Shown one piece after another: positions 23,955 to 34,000 of a DNA stretch of 64,000 bases. The position numbers and the translations under genes were made by a program. Position 1 is the stretch's first letter, and each line of letters begins with the position of its first letter. The notes beneath the pieces are model-generated. The model had not been told where the DNA came from. It ran no database searches and worked only from the letters and a program-made list of their open reading frames with translations. The stretch is taken from positions 43,049,338-43,113,337 of the forward strand of contig NC_091134.1 of NCBI RefSeq assembly GCF_041381155.1, in the 5' to 3' direction. Source of the DNA: Argopecten irradians. Taxonomy: Eukaryota; Mollusca; Bivalvia; Pectinida; Pectinidae.

Positions 23955-25836
23955 ATTATTTCTTATCATTTCGCGGTTCAGTGAACGGCATTACATTCAA
24001 TTTGGGATTCCATCTCGCAGGTAATTATAACTATCTATTAACACGGCCTGCACATTCATCTCCTCTGACGGGCCTTCTCCCCGCTGTAATTGACTCCTCC
24101 AAAATAATATTTCTTGTCCCTGGTCAATCTTTGTTAATCTTGTAATGTTGCCGTTTTAAGAATCGGTATTTTCCGCTCCGTTGACAGTTTTTGTTCAAAT
24201 GACGTCACTTAATATTAGAAGCCCTCAAGGCTGACCAGAGAAAGTGCAGAATTTAGTCAGGATATCGGTATCAACAATAAATTGTTATTTGTCAACATAT
24301 TTCTCTACCAAAGCTGTTTGTGAATACGAAATTCCATTTTCTGATTTAAAAGTTTATTCTATAATACAGTAACTGTGGCTAAAAAGAATGTTTTATTTCA
24401 ACTTCCATTACCCTGTTTCCATTTTTCACTCAGTACAATGTACTCCTTTTATTTCAGTTTAATATCATATGGATGATATGCAAAAATATAAAAAATATAC
24501 AAAAATTGACCTGTCAACACTGTTAAATTTTTCTTTTGCTTAATTTTAACATAATTATTGAATAACAGTATGTAAGTCCCCCTATCGGTGAACTCGCTTT
24601 GTTTGTCTGCGCGAAAATTAGTCAGCATCCTAGTGATTACATTTCTTTATCAAGGATATTTCATGAAATTACAAATGTGGAGAGAATATTAACATTTGGG
24701 ACAAGTTTAAGAGTGTAACGTAACCCTTGGCTAGCGGAGATGGCGGTTTTGTGGCATACACTTGTATAGAGTTTTTGTTTTCTTATGAACTTAACTCGCT
24801 GTATCGGTACACCTGATTTGAGATTTTATATACATCTATCGTGACCTATTTCTATATTATGACCACTCGAAGTGAAAGGTCCTGATAAAAGGAATGGGAG
24901 ACAATAGTAATTTCACTTTATTGAAATAGTAGGAAGTTGCATACAGTGGTGTCACCAAAAGGCCTTGAAACACTTGGCCTAGTTTCGTTCGAGGTCTCAC
25001 TGTCACACCCATATTTTGACTGTTCAGTAGCCTTAATAGTTGTTTTGTCACGGACAGCTGATTTTAAGTTCACATACATTGTATGTAAAATATCGTGACC
25101 TGTATTTTCGCTGGAAAGCAAGACCCAATACTACGAATCAGCATTTTAAAAGTATTGCATAACGTATCGGAAAATGGTGAAATACGCCTGAGTATAAAAA
25201 AGTCCGTTTGGTCTTGGTTATTCTCACAAGTGATCAGGATCATTCCGACTGTGCACATGTGTAGGTCTCTGAACGATCACTGTTCTTCTAGGGATATATA
25301 GTGTTTTGTGCTGCCAACAGATCACAGCTCTTCAGAGTAAAGAAGGATAAACAAAAAGGTCATAATGAGGAAAAACGGTATAAAGCTAGTATATTAATAA
25401 TCCGAAATAAAAGGCCAAAATAAATTCAAAGTAAAATCAAAATCATTTCTATGGAGTATATATTCAGCCACTATAGGGCCTTCTTCAGTCCGAAATAGGT
25501 AAAATGGTTTTGACTTATTTGTCTATTACATGCCAACAAATCGTTGGCAAAAAGAATTACCTACACATATATTCACACACGCAAATATAACACGGGAAAT
25601 AAACAAAGCCAATTATATACGCTAAAGTAAAGCTTAATTAAGGATAAAATTCAAGGTCGGATTAAAAAACGAAGATCGCTAGGTAAAGGGATGTAATATA
25701 ATAGTTACAACGGTTTCATGGCGGCACCACCAAATGCAATGAGACGGTAATTGTAGGCGGTACCGACACAGCTGGCAGCTGGTACCAATGAAACTTTGGT
25801 ACACGTACCCACCACAAGCGTTTAGTTCTATACACA
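23955..25836. other. Intergenic, no gene seen
   Basis: Short overlapping frames on both strands near 24.86-25.30 kb have no consistent splice sites or motifs. No repeat of known type was recognised in this stretch. Confidence 0.45.
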
Positions 25837-25986
25837 GGGACCTGGCCCCGATTTCTCGAAGCAAACTTCAGTCAAAACCCGATTTACTTAAGTAAGAAAT
25901 TTTCATATAAGTTACATAAGGAGAAAAAAACGTAAGATTTGACCGAAGTCTGCACTTTTGGTTCTAGAAATCGGGGCCTGGTCCCC
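25837..25986. mobile_element. Small inverted-repeat element (MITE-like)
   Basis: GGGACCTGGCCCCGATTTCT at the left matches AGAAATCGGGGCCTGGTCCC at the right as an inverted repeat. The arms continue with lower identity (CTTCAGTCAAAACC against GGTTTTGACTGAAG-like sequence). The core is AT-rich. At about 150 bp with no coding capacity, this is the structure of a miniature inverted-repeat transposable element. Confidence 0.7.
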
Positions 25987-26619
25987 GTTGTTCTATAGAT
26001 ATTTTTTTATATGCGGTATATATGTTAATACTGTGTCAGGGTCTATAAATACATGTAGGCTAGCTGCAATATTGTAGCTCAAAAGGCTTTTAGACAGATA
26101 ACTGTGTCGTCTTTAAACCACAATACACTACCTAGTTTCAGAAAAAAAAAAGTATGATTATTAACAAACTGTATAAGATGTGACAATTTGCAAGGGGAAT
26201 ATTGTCAAGCAATTGCAACAGACACAGCTTTTGATATATCTATGTAACCAAACACCTGTGTACCAACGAAAGTAGAATCTCCCAAACAGCTGGGAACAAT
26301 TGATTATGATGTGTCATTTAAATATGATTTTTTTAATAAGCTTGAGATAATTCATTATAAGGATTCAGTATCACTTGCTTGGAAATCATTGGGTTCCAGG
26401 TATGCTACTGGCTGAAAATCAAGTACTGATGATGCAAGCATCATTTATTTCCAGTTGAAAAGTTAGCTATGTTGGGATTTTATATGAATGTAAATCCGTT
26501 CAGGGATATATACCACCACAGATCTGGTCCCAGTAACTTTATATATATTAAACAATATAATTTCTTTTAACTTATTTGATAGCCATATATACATCTAGAT
26601 CTCCATTAAAAGATGCACA

Positions 26620-26960
26620 GCATATTTCAATTTGACCCTGACCTTGAATAAAGATCAATTTGATATACAAATGTATTTGAACTAATTCTGTAACTTTATA
26701 TATACCAATATGGCTTAACATAAGTTTGATAATAATTTAGATGTTTATTAGTCATTTTTTTCGTTCTTAATCTCTTTGACATAGAATGAAGGTCAATGCT
26801 ATGAAACGTATTTGAAACCCTAGGCCTCAATATTTCAGAATATACACTTGAAGGTCAGGGTCATTTATCAACACACTGCTTTCCAAACACCAGGCCTTTG
26901 AGCCTTATGGTTAAGGAGAGGTCATTTAAAAGGAAAAATTTATGACCCTTTGGCCTAATT
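26620..26960 (+). repeat. Degenerate copy of the GACCTTGAATGAAGGTCA repeat
   Basis: Phrases such as GACCCTGACCTTGAATAAAG, GAATGAAGGTCAATGC and AAGGTCAGGGTCATT recur in the order seen in the tandem core of the element at 27282, but with heavy divergence. This looks like an older copy of the same repeat core. Confidence 0.5.
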
Positions 26961-27029
26961 TAGATGTATGCAGAGATAGGAACAAGTAAACAATGTGTTG
27001 ATGTCCGAGTTTCATACAGAACATTAAGG

Positions 27030-27218
27030 TATTCCATCTTTGTATATTTCACAATTAACTTCCTTGCGGGTAGGTATCCATTGTGATATAATTATTTTGT
27101 GAACGAAATTCACATCCCTTTCTCTGGAAAGTACCTGTATATATGATGTTATGCATGCAAACAATTAATACCTACCCACAAGGGCAGATAACTATGTAAT
27201 ATGCAAATAGAGAATAAC
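27030..27218. mobile_element. MITE with about 50-bp terminal inverted repeats, copy 1
   Basis: The left end (TTTGTATATTTC..., then CCTTGCGGGTAGGTAT) is the inverse of the right end (ATACCTACCCACAAGGGCAG, then ATAACTATGTAATATGCAAA). The core contains CACATCCCTTTCTCTGGAAA. A second copy is at 30681 and a hugely expanded relative at 52862. There is no coding capacity. Confidence 0.75.
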
Positions 27219-27281
27219 TGAGTAACCAAAACATCTGAAGCCTTTGAGTAATGTTTTGTTTTATTACATAATACTCATGAA

Positions 27282-27866
27282 ACAAGAGGCCCATGGGCCT
27301 TAACGGTCATCTGACTATTAGTACAATACAACATAGTCGTTTAAAGATTTTAGCCTATTTGACCTCTGTGACCTTGATTGAAGGTCAAGGTAATTCATTT
27401 GAACAAACTTGGTAGCCCTTCATCCAAGCATGCTACATGCCCAATATCAGTACCCTTGGCCTTCTAGTTCTTGAGAAGAAGTCATTTAAAGATTTTAGCC
27501 TATTTGACCCCTGTGACCTTAAATGAAGGTCAAGGTCATTTATTTGAACAAACTTGGTAGCCCTTCATCCCAGCATGCTACATGCCCAATATCAGTACCC
27601 TGGGCCTTCTGGTTCTGAAGAAGAAGTCATTTAAAGATTTTAGCCTATTTGACCCCTGTGACCTTGAATGAAGATCAAGGTCATTCATTTGAACAAACTT
27701 GGTAGCCCTCCATCCCATCAACCTACAGGCCAAATATGAGTACCCTGGGCCTTCCGGTTATTGAGAAGAAGTCGTTTGAATAAAAAGTTTACGCACGGCG
27801 CACGACGACGGACGGTGCATGATGACAATAGGTCATCCTGACCCTTCGGGTCAGATGACCTAAAAA
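27282..27866 (+). mobile_element. Nonautonomous element with tandem core and 3' hairpin
   Basis: It starts ACAAGAGGCCCATGGGCCTT, followed by a TAACGGTCATCTGAC stretch. The core has three to four tandem units of about 150 bp containing GACCTTGAATGAAGGTCAAG, TTGGTAGCCCTTCATCC and GGGCCTTCTGGTT. It ends with a palindrome, AGGTCATCCTGACC-CTTC-GGGTCAGATGACCT, followed by AAAA. A fixed start, a tandem core and a terminal hairpin are the layout of pearl-like or Helentron-type (HINE) nonautonomous elements known in bivalves. The class assignment is an inference. Confidence 0.65.
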
Positions 27867-28235
27867 GGCAGAAGTTTAATAACTTCCAATTGTTGACACC
27901 TATCACACAATCCTGTGGTCAATTTTTCAGGAACCAGTCCAGAGTGGAGTCCTATCAATCTTTTATAAACATGTCACAGTGAAAGATTGCAGAGACATTG
28001 AATGCACTTCTCAAAACAAACTTATTAAAATTGCATACCTCTATAAAACAAAGACCTGTGTCGATCAAATAATTAATCCCGTTCCACTGTTTCATATAAA
28101 GTTCTCAATCTACTTAGGATTGATGTTAAATCCCACAATCATTGTGAATGTCATGAAAGTCAATTTTATTGTGTCATAGCTATAGGTAACCACATAACCT
28201 TGAGTTTCAAAGGAATTACCAATAAATAAGTAATC

Positions 28236-28620
28236 ACATTTTCAAAGGTGACCAGCTTCCCAGGTAACCAAAGGTATCCATAGTTTTCCAGGTAATCATA
28301 TGTAACCAGCTTCCCAGGTAATCACAGGTAAACTCAATTTCCCAGGCATTCATATGTAACCAGTTTCCCAGGTAACCACAGGTATCCATAGTTTTCCAGG
28401 TAATCATATGTAACCAATTTCCCAGGTAACCACTGGTATTCAGAGTTTTCCAGGTCATCATATGTAACCAGTTTCCCAGGTAACCACAGGTAACCACAGT
28501 TTTCCAGGTAATCATATGTAACCAGTTTCCCAGGTAACCACAGTTTTCCAGGTAATCATATGTAACCAGTTTCCCAGGTAACCACTGGTATCCCTAGTTT
28601 TCCATGTAAATACTTGTAAC
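28236..28620. repeat. Minisatellite, about 53-bp unit, about 7 copies
   Basis: The unit alternates CCAGGTAATCATATGTAACC and AGTTTCCCAGGTAACCAC phrases with variable spacers. An open frame on the minus strand here simply reads the repeat and is not a gene. The array lies beyond the last located MRPL21 exon. Confidence 0.8.
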
Positions 28621-28906
28621 CACCTGCACACATAGCCACAGGTAGCCAAACAACCTCAAGTTACCAGATAACCATTATAGCCTTGTTGTCGGACACAATT
28701 TTTCTCAGTTAATTCCAGGAAGCCACAGGACCAAGGTAATCATAGGTAGTTACAGGTTTCCACAGTTAATACACAGTTTCCAGATATTCTATAATTCCAT
28801 ATTTCTGTTCACCTCTATACTGTTAATTAGTAGAACTGCCTGCTGGTTCCTACTCACTGTTCAAATGAGAAAAGAAAACACAAAAATCATTTATATGAGA
28901 AAACAA

Positions 28907-29805
28907 ACAAGAGGCCCAGAGGGCCTGTATCGCTTACCTGGATTTTTTTGTGAGTAATTCTGTAATTTAGTTGTTAGTGATTCAAAAATCACAAAGACTC
29001 TTACAATTAGAAAAAATAGCAAAATTGTCTTCATGATTTGTTTAATTTTGAATCCCAACCATATAATGATGCTATAGATACCATACGAATATGATATCCA
29101 ATACATATTTCAGAGAGTAAGTAATTTATATGAAAATAGTAGCCTTATTAACCTTTTTGGCCCCGCGCCTAAGGCCCCCGGGGTCAGCACCATCATTTGT
29201 ACAATTTTGAATCATCACCCTATAAGGATGCTACCATTGCATTATGAGTGCTCTCCCATGATTATAGTTGCAGAGAAGTCGTTTTTTTTGGGGGGGGGGG
29301 GGGGGGGGGGGGGTTTCAGCCCCATCATTTGTACAATTTTGAATCATCACCCCATAAGGATGCTACCATTGCATTATGAGTGCTATCCCATGCTTAGTTT
29401 CAGAGAAGAAGGCGTTTATATGGAAATAGCCAAATTGACCCCTTTTGACCCCGTCCCTCAGGACCCCGGGGGGGTCAGCCGCATCATTTGTACCATTTCA
29501 AATCTCCACCCTATACGGATGCTACCATTGCATTATGAGTGCTACCCCATGCTTAGTTTCAGAGAAGAAGTCGTTTGTATGGAAATAGCCAAATTGGCTC
29601 TTTTTGGCCCCGCCCTCAGGCCCCTGGGGGGGGGGGGGGGGGTCAGCCCCATTATTTGTACAGTTTTCAGTCAGTAACCCATCAGGATGCTACCAATTAA
29701 AATTTTGTTGAATTCCGAACTGCGGTTATTGAGAAGAAGTCAATTGTTGACGGACGCTGGACGCCACGGTATGGCATAAGCTCACCTAACCAGGTGAGCT
29801 AAAAA
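28907..29805 (+). mobile_element. Nonautonomous element with G-run core and 3' hairpin
   Basis: It starts ACAAGAGGCCCAGAGGGCCT, followed by a GTATCGCTTACCTGG stretch, and ends GGCATAAGCTCACCT-AACC-AGGTGAGCT followed by AAAA. The core has about four diverged repeats of roughly 150-185 bp, each with CCCATCATTTGTAC and GGATGCTACCATTGCATTAT-type phrases. Two long pure G runs sit at 29290-29313 (24 G) and about 29626-29642 (17 G). The element at 39886-40863 is the same family in the opposite orientation. A 156-codon frame inside is repeat-derived. Confidence 0.7.
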
Positions 29806-30680
29806 TTGTGACTTCAATGAAAACAAAACTGTTTCATTCTCATCATCTATGACTGGTCCATAGGCTTTTCCTCATTATAGCACATTAGAAATTATCCAGT
29901 GCTTAGTGCCTACCACTTAATTATCTTTATCAGTAAAAAATCTTAAAATATCTTTTCTTTTCTTCTTTTGTCATTCTTATTCATTTGAAACATTGAAAAA
30001 TGTGATAAACTATCTAAATAAAAGTGGATATCTACCTGATGAATATGTTTTGTTTTAATCAATCTCACAATGGAATACAGTAAAACATGTTTATAACGTA
30101 CACTTATGACAAATTCATGCTCTGTCAAGGTCCCTGGGAGACATTTGTAAAATGTGTATAACAAACTCTGCTTATAAATAGGTCCCTAGAGGTGTGTTTT
30201 ATTATGGTTTACTGAATGTGCACTATTAAATGGGATCAAAAGGAACCTTCAAATTTTGAGAAAAATCCATTAAGTTTTGCTAAAGAGATATTGGTGGAAC
30301 AACCTTCAATTGTCAAATTCAATGTTGGCAGTCTGTTGCTTATATGTAGAATTTTGATCGGTCAGAAAATTCAATATGAACAACGTTAACTAGGTGACCA
30401 AGACTGATTATGAATATGAAATTTGAAAGATAACTTCAGCACAAATAAACGCTATAATATGAACTGCTTATGCCAATACAAACGAAGGGATGGAAGGAAG
30501 GATGAATCATGGATAAAAGGGGGTTCATATCTGTCAATGGTGGGCTCCAATTTATATACAGAGGTTTTACCAAATGTTAAAGTTGAAACAGGATCTAAAA
30601 CCTAGATACATTCTACCAGTTTGATAGAAGTCATAAACACCTACAACAAAGGATAGCAAAACAAGCAATAGACTGCCTGA

Positions 30681-30891
30681 TATTCTATCTTTGCATATTA
30701 CAGAGTTATCTGTCCTTGTGGGTATGTATTGATTGTTATGTCATTATTTTGTGAGCACAATTCACATTGTTTTCTCCGAAATTCACATTGTTTTCTCTGA
30801 AAAGTATAATGCTACACTCACAAAAATCTGTCGTCACAATCAATATCTACCTGCAAAGGCAGACAACTCTATAATATGCAAAAACAGAATA
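30681..30891. mobile_element. MITE with about 50-bp terminal inverted repeats, copy 2
   Basis: The left end, TATTCTATCTTTGCATATTA then CAGAGTTATCTGTCCTTGTG, is inverted at the right end (GGCAGACAACTCTATAATAT, then GCAAAAACAGAATA). The core contains CACATTGTTTTCTCTGAAA, matching the copies at 27030 and 52862. Confidence 0.75.
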
Positions 30892-30956
30892 GGCATAAAC
30901 TCATTAACATTATCTGATATGTAATATCAAATTTACATTGTGATAGAAACACTTAC

Positions 30957-31060
30957 AACTGAAAAAAGAGCATCGACGTCTTGGTCTGTACCCAAAGTTG
31001 ACCTTATAATGTGATAATGTTTTCTCTATTACTGTTGCCTCCACACAAACTTGTTGTCGA
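30957..31060 (-). CDS. MRPL21: MRPL21 exon 6
   Basis: Acceptor TTTATTACAG, candidate donor GTAAGT after 30957. It encodes SRQQVCVEATVIEKTLSHYK, a good family match, then a basic stretch (YRPRRRCS). The final residues fit the family less well, so the true donor could be earlier. Confidence 0.75.
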
Positions 31061-34000
31061 CTGTAATAAAAAAAATAAAGATTTAAGCAAAATTAAATAA
31101 TAGTGTATGCTTCTCCTTTCCCTGCTGACTCTCTTCAGTCTTTGCCACTCAAAATATTTTAGCACTTTTCCCAGTATAAATCCGATAATATCTGCAATCC
31201 AGAATTCATATGTATGAACTAGCCCGAGATATTCTGGCACTGACACCAGACTTAGACATTATGACAGGTAGATGTGTGGTGTAGCCCGAGATAAACTTGC
31301 CCTGACACCAGACTTAGATATCATGACAGATAGATGTCTGGTGTAGCCCGAAATACTCTGGTCCTGACACCAGACTTAGATATCATGACAGACAGATGTC
31401 TGGTGTAGCCCGAAATACTCTGGTCCTGACACCAGACTTAGAAATATGACAGGTAGATGTCTGGTGTAGCCCAAGATACTCTGGTCCTGACACCAGACTT
31501 AGACATTATGATAGGTAGATGTCTGGTGTAGCCTGAAATACTCTGGTCCGACCACAGACTTAGATATCATGACAGACAGATAGATGTCTGGTGTAGCCCG
31601 AAATACTCTGGTCCTGACACCAGACTTAGAAATATGACAGGTAGATGTCTGGTGTAGCCCGAAATACTCTGGTCCTGACACCAGACTTAGATATCATGAC
31701 AGATAGATGTCTGGTGTAGCCCGAAATACTCTGGTCCTGACACCAGACTTAGAAATATGATAGGTAGATGTCTGGTGTAGCCTGAAATACTCTGGCACTG
31801 ACACCAGACTTAGATATCATATGACAAATAGATGTCTGGTGTAGCCCGAGATACTCTGGTCCTGACACCAGACTTAGATATCATGACAGATAGATGTCTG
31901 GTATAGTCGGAGATACTCTGGCTATGTAACACCAAATTGTCTTTAACATCTGACAATAAAATATTTTGAAATGAAAAAGGCTTTGTAACAAAAGATATTT
32001 TTGTCTGCCTATTCTGTCTAAGTGTTCTCAGTTATTATATTATTGTGTTTACAAATTATATTATTGTGTTTACAAATCCTATCCTCTGCCATATTTTTAG
32101 AATATTTGATTTATCCAGCAGGAAGTAGTTCCATAGACTTTATTTTACAAACAGATTAATATGTACCAAAATATTAAATTATTTTCCTTTCACTTATCTG
32201 AACTACCACTGTGATCTATACTTTATGTTAAATCATTTATTGAATCACATTGATTGTGTGATGGAAAACCTGTCTCTGCATCATTACAACTGTGTATACT
32301 GAATGTTATTACACTCACCTTAGGAGTGGCGTCCCTAACAAGGTGAAATCTTTCCCACCTACCAATATCACCTGGTAAAAGAAACAAATGCTTTTAAACA
32401 AATAGCAGGCAATACTTGATAATAAGGGAATGTATATGTACAATATCATAAAAACTGACGTAAGGATTAGACGTTTGTTCTTTCAATATCATTTATATCT
32501 ATGATCAGTTGTAAGACCACTATTACCTGGATCATCATACCCAGCACTTGAAACTTACTTTTTCTAGCCTGATTCGATCACCAACATTAGGTGGGAAGTC
32601 TGCCTCTACTATGATAACATCCTCTGTAGTGACCTTCCGCTGCTTCCCTGCCACTTGTACTACAGCAAACAGTCGGCCAAGGTCCTCTGTCTCTAACGCC
32701 TCATTTACAAAGTCTACAGCATCTTTACACACAAACACATATAATATTAGACAATTATTGACCTATTTTCAGGTGGATTCAGTGAGTTATCAACTCAAGA
32801 AAGTGATATCACCTGAAGGCGCATGATGAATACTTCTGAGAAACGTCTCGGTCAATAAAAAAACACTAGTCATACAATAATAAACATTTTGATGCCATTT
32901 CAGTACAGGTAATTGTTCTTCAACTTTAGCATCACATATGTTTATTTTTTCTTTTATGCCTCTGTGACAAAGGGAGAAAAGAAAGGGAGCATAACGATAG
33001 TGTTATTCCACCATGCAGTGACATGGCGGAGTCATATCCAGTCGAGTGCTGTTCTGATATGTATTTGGAGACAAGGGCATTTATTACAATACACTGTATA
33101 CACATGTACCTACTGGTAGTTTGAATATGTAGAAGTGGAAATTTATGCAACAGAGAAAAATACAATAATCACAAAGGTAATTTTCTAGGAAAATCCCTTG
33201 TGGTTATCACTTTGTACTTTTTGAGCTATGCAGCAAAAGTCTTCAATCCAGAAAACAAAATATCACAAAGCAACTAATTTTACAACCTTTTGACACTAAA
33301 ATGGAAGGACTACAAAGTTATAGAAGAACTATAGTGACAAAAACAGCAGTCTAAAAACCTTGCTATAGGATTTTTCACATTAAACACTTACTTTTATTCT
33401 CTTCTGGAGAACACTTCAACTCAGCAGCTGTACTAAATCTTCGACTACAAAGAAAAACATCAAGATTATACCTGGAATCATAATCAGTAGATTTCAGTAT
33501 ATGTGGATATTCATAATTTATGATGACATATAAAATTTAAAAAAAAAAAAATGTATGATTAGTATTTTATGCTGTAAGCGCAGTGTGTGACCAGCATGTT
33601 ACTTGAGGTGGTCAGGTGATTAAAGTTTTCCTGCATCCTGCCACAAGCAATGGCTCCACCTCTGTGTTTTTGTAAATTCCACGTGGAGTAATGACCAGGT
33701 ACAGTGAATACAGGTCAGGGTTTTTACTACTAGTAATACTCTGAATTTTCTCCACCTCCTTAACCTCACACATACTTGAATTACCTGACTATAAATAGAA
33801 TATAAAACAAAAACAAACAAACATGAAACTGAATTACTGTATGTGAAGTTTGCTGTTAATGTATATAAAACAGGGAATGCAATGACAAAATAAAACAATA
33901 CTATATTTGAACCAATAAGCACCTAGGGTGTTTAGAAAATTGAAAAAAAAATGAAAAAGTGTTTAATACATGAAATTATTGCAAACTGATTGAATTTCAA

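Noticed and set aside
28234..28515. 93-codon frame with repeated GNWLHMITWKT-like units
   Set aside because: It reads through a 53-bp minisatellite with irregular spacers and lacks gene context.
29207..29677. 156-codon frame with poly-Gly
   Set aside because: It lies wholly within a dispersed repeat element and its Gly run is a poly-G tract; nothing suggests translation.
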